Counted from the first letter of the stretch, positions 43,274 through 51,483 are shown. The stretch is DNA of 64,000 nt from Microbacterium paraoxydans (GCF_020524545.1 NZ_JAIVLG010000001.1:186001-250000); one strand, 5' to 3'. Notes: generated by a model from the letters alone, not told the origin. A program made the numbers and translations.

Positions 43274-44929
43274 ATGGCGACGCGGATGCTGCGACGCGGG
43301 CTGCCGCGCGTGCCCGGCGGAGAGCCGTGGCCCCCTGCGCCGGAAGGCTCCTTCACCGCGGTTGCCGACACGCCAGATGTCGGACTCGCGCCCGCCACCC
43401 GTCCGACATCTGGCGTGTCGGCGGGCGAGTTGAACGGAGCCGGAGCCGGGGCCGGGAACGGAGCCGGGGCCGGAGCCGGAGCCGGAGCCGGGGCCGGGGC
43501 CGGGGCCGGGAATGGGGCCGCTGCGGGCACGGGGGAGGTCGTCGCGGCCGTTGCGGGGGGAACGGCGGTGAGCATGCGACGCGGGCTGCCGCGGACGACC
43601 GGTGGCGAGCCATGGCCTCCCACGGATGTCGTCGCCGCAGACGTGTCGTCTTCCCGTGGCGCGGCGGCGGCCCCCGTCGCATCCGCGCCGACCAGCCCGT
43701 CCGCGCCGGCCAGCACCTCAGCGCCGACCAGCTCGTCCGCTCCGGCGGTGGCGCCCGCCCCCGTCGTGTCCGCTCCGGCGGTGGCGACCGAAGGGCTGCG
43801 CCGTGGGCTGCCCCGTGTCGTGGGCGGTGAGCCCTGGCCGCCCGCCGATACCACCCCGACGATCTCCGCTGCCGCGGCCCTCGTCGAAGCTCCCGCTCCT
43901 GCCCCCGCAGCCGCGCCCGTCCCGTCGTCCGCTGTCGCCACCGTCGCCGCGGTCGACACGCCGCTGGCGTGGAGGCGCACGGTCTGGAACGGGCGCGCGC
44001 CCCGAAGCATCGCCGCGGTGGAGGCCTCCGGGCGTCGTCGTCCGACCTGGACGCAGGCGATCGCCGTCCTGTTCGGTGCCGCCGCGCTCGGAGTGCTCGC
44101 CGGTGCAGCCATCGCGCTGGTCCGCACTCTCCTGAGCCTGCCGTTCATGCAGGATTTCCTCGCGGCCTTCCCGGGCGAGTACGAACCGGCCATCGCGGTC
44201 GAGCCCGGCTTCGCACCGTGGGTGAACTGGGCGCACTTCTTCAACATGTTCCTGATGGTGCTGATCATCCGCTCCGGGCTCCAGGTGCGCACCGAGAAGC
44301 GTCCGACCGTCTTCTGGACGCCGCGGGGCAATGCGAAGGGCAAGATCAGCCTCAACCTGTGGTTCCACCAGGCCCTCGACATCCTGTGGCTCGTGAACGG
44401 GGTCATCTTCGTGGTGCTGCTCTTCGCCACGGGACACTGGGTGCGCATCGTGCCGACCAGTTGGGAAGTCTTCCCGAATGCGCTGTCGGCGGCGCTGCAG
44501 TACGTCTCCTTCGACTGGCCGCATGAGAACGGCTGGAACAACTACAACAGCCTCCAGCAGCTCGCGTACTTCGCGACCGTGTTCATCGCGGCCCCGCTCG
44601 CGGCGATCACCGGATTCCGGATGTCGGGGCTGTGGCCGAAGAAGGCCGAGAAGTTGTCGAAGGCGTACCCGGTGGAATGGGCGCGTGCCCTGCACTTCCC
44701 GATCATGCTGTACTTCGTGGCGTTCATCATCGCGCACGTCGCACTCGTGATGCTGACCGGATTCCTGCGCAACCTGAACCACATGTTCGCTGCGCAGGAC
44801 GCCGCCACCTGGACCGGCTTCTGGGTGTTCGTCCTGTCGCTCGTGGTGATCGCGATCGGCTGGGTCGCGGCACGTCCACTGGTGCTGGCGCCGATCGCGA
44901 AGGTGTTCGGGAAGGTCTCGGGGCGCTGA
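43274..44929 (+). CDS. Cytochrome b/b6-domain membrane protein with repeat-rich N terminus
   Basis: 551 residues. The C-terminal 300 carry about six membrane helices and histidines in WVNWAHFFNMFLMVLIIRSG, NLWFHQALDILWLVNGVI, ALHFPIMLYFVAFIIAHVAL and nearby, the pattern of di-haem cytochrome b561-type electron carriers. The N-terminal 230 residues are low complexity (Ala/Pro/Gly) but contain three near-identical motifs, RRGLPRVPGGEPWPP (about 7-21), RRGLPRTTGGEPWPP (about 102) and RRGLPRVVGGEPWPP (about 176). A palindrome at 43364-43422 is read in frame, as is a hexanucleotide GA-coding repeat at 43435-43520. It starts two bases after etfA, so it is part of that operon and may pass ETF electrons to quinone. 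Family fairly sure; role inferred. Confidence 0.85.
   Translation: MATRMLRRGLPRVPGGEPWPPAPEGSFTAVADTPDVGLAPATRPTSGVSAGELNGAGAGAGNGAGAGAGAGAGAGAGAGNGAAAGTGEVVAAVAGGTAVSMRRGLPRTTGGEPWPPTDVVAADVSSSRGAAAAPVASAPTSPSAPASTSAPTSSSAPAVAPAPVVSAPAVATEGLRRGLPRVVGGEPWPPADTTPTISAAAALVEAPAPAPAAAPVPSSAVATVAAVDTPLAWRRTVWNGRAPRSIAAVEASGRRRPTWTQAIAVLFGAAALGVLAGAAIALVRTLLSLPFMQDFLAAFPGEYEPAIAVEPGFAPWVNWAHFFNMFLMVLIIRSGLQVRTEKRPTVFWTPRGNAKGKISLNLWFHQALDILWLVNGVIFVVLLFATGHWVRIVPTSWEVFPNALSAALQYVSFDWPHENGWNNYNSLQQLAYFATVFIAAPLAAITGFRMSGLWPKKAEKLSKAYPVEWARALHFPIMLYFVAFIIAHVALVMLTGFLRNLNHMFAAQDAATWTGFWVFVLSLVVIAIGWVAARPLVLAPIAKVFGKVSGR
43364..43422. repeat. Perfect 22-bp palindrome inside the cytochrome-b-like gene
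   Basis: Arms 43364-43385 (starting GCCGACACGCCAGATGTCGG) and 43401-43422 are perfectly complementary over 22 bp around a 15-base loop. It encodes residues about 31-50 of the protein's disordered linker. No second copy of this sequence was seen in the window. Confidence 0.88.
43435..43520. repeat. GGAGCC/GGGGCC hexanucleotide repeat (Gly-Ala tract)
   Basis: A run of about 14 units of GGAGCC, GGGGCC and variants with one AAC/AAT break encodes an alternating Gly-Ala tract. Such tracts change length easily by slippage; units are multiples of three, so the frame would be kept. Confidence 0.85.
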
Positions 44930-44951
44930 CGCGGAATCCGTCGTACGGGTG

Positions 44952-44980
44952 TTGACACGCAACCAAGCAAACGCTTGACT
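44952..44980 (+). promoter_or_regulatory. Promoter with CAAGC-N4-GCTTG operator
   Basis: Perfect -35 TTGACA (44952-44957), a 17-base spacer and a poor -10 TTGACT (44975-44980). The spacer holds the palindrome CAAGCAAACGCTTG (44964-44977). The transcription start would fall at about 44987, on the GTG chosen for the next gene, so the message may be leaderless. Related sites lie at 48812, 51484, 55632 and 62386. Confidence 0.6.
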
Positions 44981-44986
44981 GGCAAC

Positions 44987-45733
44987 GTGTTCGCGCCTCT
45001 CGCCTTCTTCTCCTTCGTCCGCCTCGACGACCGCTCCCAGCACGCGGCGTACAACCGCTGGCATCAGCTCGACCATCGCCCGGAGAACCTCGCGCTCCCC
45101 GGCGTGGCCTGGGGCGACCGGTGGGAGGTTCGACCGGAGTACGCCGACCTCGGCGGAGGATCGCTCGCCGGTGCGGTCGACTTCGTCGCGATGTACTGGT
45201 TCAGAGACCCGGTCGACGAGTCGGTCGCCGCCTGGGACGCCCTCGGGGAGGCCTCGTTCCAATGGGGGAGGGGCCCGCTGATCCCCGGCATCCACCGACC
45301 GCTGCTGGCCTTCTTCCGGCCTGTCAAGGGGTACGCCGCTCCGCGTGCGCTGGTCGACCCCGCAGTGCTGCCCTACCGTCCGCATCGCGGCGTCCATCTC
45401 ACCGCGACGCGGTTCGCCGAGCCGCACGGTGCCGAGGCCCACGACGCGCACCGGCGGGAGGATCGCGAGCTCATCCCGTCGTTGCTGGAGGTCGACGGGG
45501 TCGCGGGGGTGTGGACTTTCTCCTACAGCCACCCCCAGCGCCATTCGTCCTTGCCCTTCGATGAGACGCCCGTCGATCCGCCGGGAAGCATGCGCATCCG
45601 CCTCGTGTACCTCGAGGACGACCCGGCCACGGTTACGCCTGCGCTGCAGGATGCAGAAGACGGGTTTCCGACGACGGGCGAGCGGATGCTCTCCACGCCG
45701 GTGAAGACGATCATCCCCTGGCAGGACTGGTGA
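44987..45733 (+). CDS. Hypothetical protein, EthD/DABB-like
   Basis: 248 residues from the GTG at 44987; a TTG at 44975 would add four residues but sits inside the operator. I see FAPLAFFSFVRLDDRSQHAA followed by YNRWHQLDHRPENLALPGV, which looks like the histidine-bearing start of a ferredoxin-like alpha/beta barrel of the EthD/DABB type, and a second similar half from LTATRFAEPHGAEAHDAHR. Function unknown. The stop overlaps the SnoaL gene GTG, so the two are made together. Its promoter carries the operator of region 4, which links it to ketone catabolism. Confidence 0.7.
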   Translation: MFAPLAFFSFVRLDDRSQHAAYNRWHQLDHRPENLALPGVAWGDRWEVRPEYADLGGGSLAGAVDFVAMYWFRDPVDESVAAWDALGEASFQWGRGPLIPGIHRPLLAFFRPVKGYAAPRALVDPAVLPYRPHRGVHLTATRFAEPHGAEAHDAHRREDRELIPSLLEVDGVAGVWTFSYSHPQRHSSLPFDETPVDPPGSMRIRLVYLEDDPATVTPALQDAEDGFPTTGERMLSTPVKTIIPWQDW

Positions 45734-46179
45734 GCGAGGCGTTGGAGGCGCGCCTGCGGGCGCTCGAGGATCGCTCCGAGATCGCCGAGCTCATCGCCCG
45801 GTACGGTCCCGCCGTGGATTCGGGTGATGCCGAGGCGGTCGCAGCCCTGTGGACGCCGGAGGGCACGTATCAGTTCGACGACACGGTGCTGGATGCCGAA
45901 GGGATCCGCGCGCTCGTGAGCATCCCGACGCACGCGGAGTACCTGCGCCGCGGCTGCGCGCACATCGTGTCGGCCCCGCGCATCGAGATCGACGGGGAGG
46001 AGGCCGTCGCCGTGACGCACTCCGTGGTGATGCTGCGCGACGGGGACCGATGGATCGGCGAGCGGGTCAGCGCGAATCGGTGGGAGCTGCTCCGCACCCC
46101 GATCGGCTGGCGGATCCGCCACCGGCGCAACAGGCTGCTCGACGGCGATGCCGCCGCCCGGGAGCTGCTCGCGCGCTGA
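45730..46179 (+). CDS. SnoaL/NTF2-like protein
   Basis: 149 residues, one NTF2-like domain: LEARLRALEDRSEIAELIARYGPAVDSGDAEAVAALW at the N terminus in parts, then GTYQFDDTVLDAEGIRALV and a final WRIRHRRNRLL. The family includes small dehydratases and isomerases as well as non-enzymes; catalytic residues cannot be assigned safely. The GTG start overlaps the stop of the previous gene. It is the first of four such domains in region 4. Confidence 0.85.
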   Translation: MSEALEARLRALEDRSEIAELIARYGPAVDSGDAEAVAALWTPEGTYQFDDTVLDAEGIRALVSIPTHAEYLRRGCAHIVSAPRIEIDGEEAVAVTHSVVMLRDGDRWIGERVSANRWELLRTPIGWRIRHRRNRLLDGDAAARELLAR

Positions 46180-46189
46180 GCGGCAGGGG

Positions 46190-47350
46190 TCAGCGCGCGA
46201 AGCGGGTGAGGGGAGTCTCGCCGGCCGCCGTGAGGCGCGCGAGCGCGCGGGCGCGCGGGCCGAGGGCGCTGCCGAAGCGCACATCCCAGGACTCGTGCGT
46301 GTCATCGCCCAATGCCACGCGGGCGTGATGCGGCCAGTTCGGGTCGTCGAGCATCTGTCGTCCCAGCAGCACCAGGTCGGCATCGCCGTGTGCGAGGAGC
46401 TGGGAGGCCTGCTCCGGATCGACGATGAGACCGACGGTGGCGGTGGGCACCCCCGCTTCGTCGCGGACACGGCGCGAGAAGTCGGCGTGGAAGGCGAAAC
46501 CGCGCCGGACGCGGGTGTCGACCGTGCGGTCGGTGGTGATCCCGCCCGAGGAGGTGTCGATCAGGTCGACGCCAGCAGCCGCGAGTTGGCGCGCCACCTC
46601 GACCGTCTCATCGATGCCTGCACCGCCGTCGGTGCCGTCGACCGCCGAGACGCGGAACGACAGCGGAACGCCGTCGCCGATCGCAGCGCGGACCGCGGAC
46701 ACGACCTCGAGCGGATAGCGGAGGCGGTTCTCTGCGCTGCCGCCGTAGTGGTCCGATCGCCGATTCGAGACGGGGGACAGGAACGTGTGCAGCAGGTAGC
46801 CGTGAGCGCCGTGCAGTTCGATGAAACGGAAGCCGGAGGCGATCGCTCGAGCGGCCGCGTCGTGCCAGTCCTGCACCGAACGGGCGATCTGTTCGGTGGT
46901 CAGGGCCGCGGGCACGACGTGACCGGGGCCGGCCGCCAGGGCGCTGGGGGCGACGAGGGGCCACGGTCCGGATCCGGTCGCGGCGTCGTCGGCGTCCAGA
47001 GGCGCGCCCGCCCGCCACGGCTCTCGCACCGCCGCGCGTCGACCGGCATGACCCAGTTGCACACCGGGCACGGACCCCGAGGCGGAGAGGAGGGCGGTGA
47101 CCCGGCGCCACCCGGGGATCTGCGCGTCGCTCCACAGGCCCGCGTCGAACGGCGAGATGCGCCCCTGCGGATGCACGGCGGTCGCCTCGGCGATCACCAG
47201 CCCCGCGCCTCCCAGTGCGAAGCGGCCGAGATGCGCGACGTGGAAGTCGGTGACCAGGCCATCCGAGGATGCGTACATGCACATCGGGGAGACCCCGACG
47301 CGATTGGGCAGGGTCACCTCCCGCAGTGTCAGGGGAGAGAAGAGGGTCAT
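46190..47350 (-). CDS. NADH:flavin oxidoreductase of the Old Yellow Enzyme family (YqjM-like)
   Basis: 386 residues. The FMN-binding start LREVTLPNRVGVSPMCMYAS has the cysteine typical of YqjM-type ene-reductases, IELHGAHGYLLHTFLSP supplies the histidine pair that holds the substrate carbonyl, and NRRSDHYGGSAENRLRYPLE follows. These enzymes reduce the C=C of enones with NAD(P)H. In this cluster it would saturate an unsaturated cyclic ketone ahead of the Baeyer-Villiger step. The ATG overlaps the MFS gene stop. Confidence 0.92.
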   Translation of the reverse strand: MTLFSPLTLREVTLPNRVGVSPMCMYASSDGLVTDFHVAHLGRFALGGAGLVIAEATAVHPQGRISPFDAGLWSDAQIPGWRRVTALLSASGSVPGVQLGHAGRRAAVREPWRAGAPLDADDAATGSGPWPLVAPSALAAGPGHVVPAALTTEQIARSVQDWHDAAARAIASGFRFIELHGAHGYLLHTFLSPVSNRRSDHYGGSAENRLRYPLEVVSAVRAAIGDGVPLSFRVSAVDGTDGGAGIDETVEVARQLAAAGVDLIDTSSGGITTDRTVDTRVRRGFAFHADFSRRVRDEAGVPTATVGLIVDPEQASQLLAHGDADLVLLGRQMLDDPNWPHHARVALGDDTHESWDVRFGSALGPRARALARLTAAGETPLTRFAR

Positions 47351-48753
47351 GGGGACTCCTTGGGGGCCGGCGGCAGACGGAGGAAGGCGGCGAGCACCGC
47401 GGTGACGACCCCGCAGGCGGCCGCGAAGCCGAACGACAGCTGCAGTGCCTGTTCGGAGAGGAAGGCGGGATCGGTGGAAGAGGGGAGGGCGGTGATCACG
47501 AAAGCGAACAGCGCGGCGGCCACGGCGCCCGAGAGGGTGCGCACGACGGAGTTGACGCCGTTCGCGGTCGCCACGTCGTCGCTCGGCACGGAGGCGGTGA
47601 TCAGCGAGGGCATCGCTGCGAAGGCGAACGCCACGCCCGCCCCTACGAGCGCGGACCCGATCATGACGGGCAGGGGCCCGCCGTGCGCGAGCATCCGGAA
47701 CAGGAAGGCCGACGCCATGATCGCCGAGCCCAGCAGGAGGGCTCGCTGCCCGCCGAAGCGCGTGATGACCCGTGCGGCGAGGGGTGCGAGGGCGATCATC
47801 GTCAGCGCGGAGGGAAGGAGGAACAGGCCGGCCGCCGCCGTGGCGACCTCGAGCCCGTAGCCGGTGGATGCCGGCGCGAGGGCCTCCTGCGTCGTGAGCA
47901 GGTGGTTGGCGTACATGCCGAAGGTCGCGAAGAATGACGCGATGTTGATCGGCAGGATGGGCGCGCGCGTGGCCGTGCGTACATCGATCAGCGGAGCCGG
48001 GTGTCGTCGCTCCCACAGCATCCAGCCGGCCAAGGTCGCGATGGCGACCAGGCCCAGCACGATCGTGGATGCGCTGGTCCACCCCCAGTACTGCCCGCGG
48101 GAGATCGCGAGCAGCAGCGCCGTGAGTCCGGCCGCCAGCAGGGTGGCGCCGATGAGGTCGAAGGCCCGGCGACCGCCGGGCGGGGCTTCGGCGATGCGCC
48201 AGCGGATCAGGATGCAGAACGCGGCGCCGACCACCGCCGAACACCAGAAGATCGTCGGCAGGCCGCCCCACTGGAGGAGGGGGCCGGCGAGGACGAGGCC
48301 GAGTGCCGAGCCCATGCCGAGGGTGCCGCTCATGAGGGCGATGCCGAGGACGGCACGGCGGCGTGAGACGAGGGCGCTCAGCAGGCCGATTCCGATCGGC
48401 ACGACAGCGGTGCCGAAGCCCTGCAGGGCGCGTCCGATGAGCGCGGCGGTGAAACCGGGGATCACCGCCGCGAGCAGGGATCCGAGTACCAGCAGCCCCA
48501 TCGAGACCAGGAGCAGGAGGCGCCGCCCGTGCAGATCGGCGAGACGGGTGACCACGGGGGTGCCGACCACGCCGGTGAGCAGGGTGACCGTGATGAGCCA
48601 GGATGCGTCGGCGGCCGTCGTGTCGAGCAGGTCCGGGATCAGGGGGAGGAGGGGGACGATGAGGGTGAACTGCAGCGACGTCAGCATGCCGCAGGCGGCG
48701 AGCAGCCCCACCATCACGCGCTCGTGGCGCTCTCGTTCCGACTTCACCGTCAC
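47347..48753 (-). CDS. MFS transporter (DHA2, 14-helix drug efflux type)
   Basis: 468 residues with about 14 predicted helices. The first-half motifs are present: LQFTLIVPLLPLIPDLLDTT, GVVGTPVVTRLADLHGRRLLLLVSM (motif A, RLADLHGRR) and the conserved arginine region ALQGFGTAVVPIGIGLLSAL. DHA2 members export toxic organics by proton antiport. The GTG start at 48753 precedes a basic cytoplasmic N terminus. It may remove the ketone or an intermediate; it shares the promoter gap with the divergent MBL gene. Confidence 0.9.
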   Translation of the reverse strand: MTVKSERERHERVMVGLLAACGMLTSLQFTLIVPLLPLIPDLLDTTAADASWLITVTLLTGVVGTPVVTRLADLHGRRLLLLVSMGLLVLGSLLAAVIPGFTAALIGRALQGFGTAVVPIGIGLLSALVSRRRAVLGIALMSGTLGMGSALGLVLAGPLLQWGGLPTIFWCSAVVGAAFCILIRWRIAEAPPGGRRAFDLIGATLLAAGLTALLLAISRGQYWGWTSASTIVLGLVAIATLAGWMLWERRHPAPLIDVRTATRAPILPINIASFFATFGMYANHLLTTQEALAPASTGYGLEVATAAAGLFLLPSALTMIALAPLAARVITRFGGQRALLLGSAIMASAFLFRMLAHGGPLPVMIGSALVGAGVAFAFAAMPSLITASVPSDDVATANGVNSVVRTLSGAVAAALFAFVITALPSSTDPAFLSEQALQLSFGFAAACGVVTAVLAAFLRLPPAPKESP

Positions 48754-48811
48754 CGTTTCGCTCGAGGGGGCGATGCCCTTTCGTCAGGCTATCCGGATCT
48801 CGTGAAATGAA

Positions 48812-48828
48812 CAAGCGATTGCTAGGGT
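48812..48828 (+). promoter_or_regulatory. CAAGC-N4-GCTAG operator before the MBL-fold gene
   Basis: CAAGCGATTGCTAG (48812-48825) overlaps a -10-like TAGGGT (48823-48828). The ATG at 48835 lies 7 bases after that box, so this message too may be leaderless. It belongs to the same operator family as 44964, 51484, 55632 and 62386. Confidence 0.55.
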
Positions 48829-48834
48829 GATGAT

Positions 48835-49869
48835 ATGGCCAGCCGCATGCATGATGTCGTCCCCGTGGACGAGGGCGAGTGCGATGCCTGGGAGGCGGGA
48901 CACCTTCTCGGACCGGCCGACCTCGGAGCCGGGCTCTGGAGCATCCCGACGGCGATTCCCGAGGGGACGCTGCCCGGCACGCTCGGCTACGCCCTGATCG
49001 GTGACGACGGCGTGCATCTGATCGATCCCGGCTGGGACGGGCCGGAGAACCTGGAGCGCATCGAGCGGGCCCTGGTCGTCGCCGGGCGTTCGGTCTCCGA
49101 CATCCGGACGGTCGTCGTGACCCACCACCACCCGGACCACCTCGGCCTCGCCGAGCGGGTGCGATCGCTCGTCGGCGCGCGGGTCGTGATGTCGGCCACC
49201 GAGCGGAGGGTGCTCGCCACCGTCACCGACCCGATCGCGCGTGATCCGCAGGCGTACCGCGACACGCTGGAGCGCTGGGGCGTTCCCGAAGGGAGGCGCG
49301 AGGAGCTCGTCGCATCGTTCGCGCGGCCCTCCCTCACCGGCGATGTCGAGCCCGACACCCTCCTGGACGACGGCGACGTGCTCGACCTCGCCGGCCGCCG
49401 CCTGGAGGTCATCGCAACCCCGGGGCACACGAGCGGGCACATCTGCCTGGCCGACCGCGATGCCCGCCTCCTCTTCACGGGAGATCACGTGCTGCCGCGC
49501 ATCTACTCGGGCGTCGGCATCGGCGTGCTCGACGGAACCGAGCCGATGGGCGACCTCCTGGCCTCGCTCGACCGTCTCGCCGAGTTCGACGACTTCACGG
49601 TGCTCCCCGGGCACGAATTCCGCTTCACGGGGCTGGCATCGCGTCGAGCAGGGATCGCCGCTCATCATCTGCGACGCACCCGCGAAGTGGCCGCGCTCGT
49701 CGCCGAGCTCGGCGACAGCCCGGTGTGGACCTATGCGAGCCGGCTCACCTGGACCTCGGGCTGGCACGGACTCGACGGGTTCTGGCTCCACTCGGCGCTG
49801 CGTCAGACCGAGATGCACCTCGAGCTGGCGCGCGGAGGACGGGCGCAGGAGTGGCTCAGCCGCGGCTGA
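48835..49869 (+). CDS. MBL-fold metallo-hydrolase
   Basis: 344 residues. The metal motif VVVTHHHPDHLGLAERV near residue 95 (HxHxDH), a further histidine in TPGHTSGHICL near 200 and the aspartate in LLFTGDHVLP define an active binuclear zinc fold. N-terminal PGTLGYALIGDDGVHLIDPGWDG is typical. The family includes thioesterases, lactonases and glyoxalase-II-like hydrolases. Its job in this cluster could be CoA-thioester or lactone hydrolysis. It converges with, and overlaps by 14 bp, the SnoaL gene at 49856. Confidence 0.9.
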   Translation: MASRMHDVVPVDEGECDAWEAGHLLGPADLGAGLWSIPTAIPEGTLPGTLGYALIGDDGVHLIDPGWDGPENLERIERALVVAGRSVSDIRTVVVTHHHPDHLGLAERVRSLVGARVVMSATERRVLATVTDPIARDPQAYRDTLERWGVPEGRREELVASFARPSLTGDVEPDTLLDDGDVLDLAGRRLEVIATPGHTSGHICLADRDARLLFTGDHVLPRIYSGVGIGVLDGTEPMGDLLASLDRLAEFDDFTVLPGHEFRFTGLASRRAGIAAHHLRRTREVAALVAELGDSPVWTYASRLTWTSGWHGLDGFWLHSALRQTEMHLELARGGRAQEWLSRG

Positions 49870-50290
49870 TCACGCGGCGCTGCAGGCGCCATCCCGCCGC
49901 GGTGCGGATGAAGGAGTCGGAGTAGACGCCCATCGCCGCGAGGGTCGGCACCCCGTCCGTGCCACGGTAGTAGCGGAAGTAGGAGCGTGCGGTGGCACGA
50001 TCGTCGTCGAGCTCGACGGCGATGCTGGAGACGTCGTGCCGGGTGTGCGTGCCCGGGCCCTGGATACCCGCGGCCCGCCGATCATGCACCCCGGCCAGCA
50101 GCGCCGCCCGGCCCGTGATCGTCTGCACCGGCATCGGGAGGTCGGTGGCGTCGGTGAGGTCCCACACCGCATCCGGAGTGAAGCAGTCGATGTACTCCTC
50201 CGGGTCTCCGGTATCGGCCAGATGCGCGATGCGTGCGAGGAGCATCGCGATGTCCTGGCGGTCTCCGATCGCCCGGAGATCAGCGCTCAT
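49856..50290 (-). CDS. SnoaL/NTF2-like protein
   Basis: 144 residues, one NTF2-like domain: LRAIGDRQDIAMLLARIAHL, YIDCFTPDAVWDLTDATD, then the last strand AAGWRLQRRVISR. It follows the thioesterase with an ATGA overlap. Function not assignable; the conserved pocket suggests a small hydrophobic substrate. Confidence 0.85.
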   Translation of the reverse strand: MSADLRAIGDRQDIAMLLARIAHLADTGDPEEYIDCFTPDAVWDLTDATDLPMPVQTITGRAALLAGVHDRRAAGIQGPGTHTRHDVSSIAVELDDDRATARSYFRYYRGTDGVPTLAAMGVYSDSFIRTAAGWRLQRRVISRG

Positions 50291-50727
50291 CGGCCTTCCC
50301 CCGCCCAGCGCTCGAGGTGTGCGCGCAGGCCGCCCGGGATCGGAACGCTCTCCTGCGTGGGAGACACCGTGACGATCGTGTTCTCGGCGCGCGCGACCGG
50401 CACTGCGTCGTCGAGCCGGGTCATCTCGAACGCGAAGCGGAAGGAGGATCGGCCGATCCGTCCCATTCGCAGGTCAATCCGGATCTCGTCGAACAGGCGC
50501 GCCGCGGCCAGGTACTCGCAGGTGGTGGCCCGCGACACGGTCCACCAGCCGAAGCGCTCGACGAGGGTGTCCTGGCGCAGGTCCTGCAGGAACAGGAACT
50601 CGGACTGCAGGCCCTCCATCTTCGGGAACCAGGCGGCGTAGTAGAGGATGCCGGCCGGGTCGGTGTCGGCGTAGCTGAGTCGCACCGTGTGCGAGTGGAG
50701 GATCGGCCGGTCGGCGGCCTCGATCAC
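50287..50727 (-). CDS. Acyl-CoA thioesterase (4HBT hotdog fold)
   Basis: 146 residues. The hotdog motif VRLSYADTDPAGILYYAAWF (with the catalytic Asp of the 4-hydroxybenzoyl-CoA thioesterase type) starts near residue 15, followed by EYLAAARLFDEIRIDLRMG and the last strand FEMTRLDDAVPVARAENTIV. It would hydrolyse a CoA thioester of the pathway. The GTG start overlaps the SDR stop (GTGA). Confidence 0.9.
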   Translation of the reverse strand: MIEAADRPILHSHTVRLSYADTDPAGILYYAAWFPKMEGLQSEFLFLQDLRQDTLVERFGWWTVSRATTCEYLAAARLFDEIRIDLRMGRIGRSSFRFAFEMTRLDDAVPVARAENTIVTVSPTQESVPIPGGLRAHLERWAGEGR

Positions 50728-51467
50728 TGCGTCACCGTCCAGCCGCCGTCGACCGGGAGGAAGACGCCGTTGATGTAGCCGGCGAGCGGGGAGAGGAGGA
50801 AGAGCGTCGCCCACGCGATGTCGTCGGGGGTGGCCATGCGATGCAGGGGGATGCGGGTGAGCACGTGCCGACCGGTCTCGCTCGCCGCGAATCCCGCCAG
50901 CCGCGGGGTGTCGGTCATGCCGGGGGCGACGCCGTTGGATCGGAAGTCCCTCGCGCGATGGGCGGCGAGGTGGCGGATGTAGCCCATGATCGCGGCCTTG
51001 GACGCCGAGTACCAGGCGTTGTCCGTGCCCACGAGGTTGCCCGCGACCGACGTGGTCGCGACCATCGCCGCGCCGTCTCCGGGTCCTGCGGCCGACCACG
51101 CCTCCGTCATTCGGCGCACGCTGCCGACGCAGATCTCGAGCGCCCGGTCGAACGGGATGTCGGAGCTGGAGGCGGGCCCCGCGTTGTTGTGCAGATAGCG
51201 GATCGTGCCGAGAGTGCTGCGGGCATCGGCGAATCCGGCACCCACGGCGTCGTCGTCCGACACATCCGCCACCCAGGTGTGCACGGCCGGAGCGCTGGTG
51301 CGCACGAGCCGGGCGGTCTCGTCGAGGCCGGCGGGATTCAGGTCCCACAGGCTGACGGCGAGCCCGAGCTCTGCCGCATGCATGGCCGTCGCCCGGCCGA
51401 TGCCGCTTCCGGCGCCGGTGATGAGCACCGCGTCTCCTGCCGCGAATCCGAAGTCGACTGCACCCAT
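50724..51467 (-). CDS. Short-chain dehydrogenase/reductase (SDR)
   Basis: 247 residues of classical SDR type. The cofactor loop is LITGAGSGIGRATA and HNNAGPASSS the NNAG motif; the catalytic triad is the serine in TTSVAGN and the YSASK motif in NAWYSASKAAI, which is intact. An AAGGAG ribosome site precedes the ATG. It would oxidise a hydroxyl or reduce a ketone in the ketone pathway. Its promoter carries CAAGCATTTGCTTG at 51484-51497. Confidence 0.92.
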   Translation of the reverse strand: MGAVDFGFAAGDAVLITGAGSGIGRATAMHAAELGLAVSLWDLNPAGLDETARLVRTSAPAVHTWVADVSDDDAVGAGFADARSTLGTIRYLHNNAGPASSSDIPFDRALEICVGSVRRMTEAWSAAGPGDGAAMVATTSVAGNLVGTDNAWYSASKAAIMGYIRHLAAHRARDFRSNGVAPGMTDTPRLAGFAASETGRHVLTRIPLHRMATPDDIAWATLFLLSPLAGYINGVFLPVDGGWTVTQ

Positions 51468-51483
51468 ACCGCGCTCCTTTGCC

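Noticed and set aside
43435-43520. A sequencing artefact in the Gly-Ala hexanucleotide tract
   Set aside because: The frame stays open on both sides and the tract has scattered variants. It is more likely a genuine low-complexity repeat, though its length could be misassembled.
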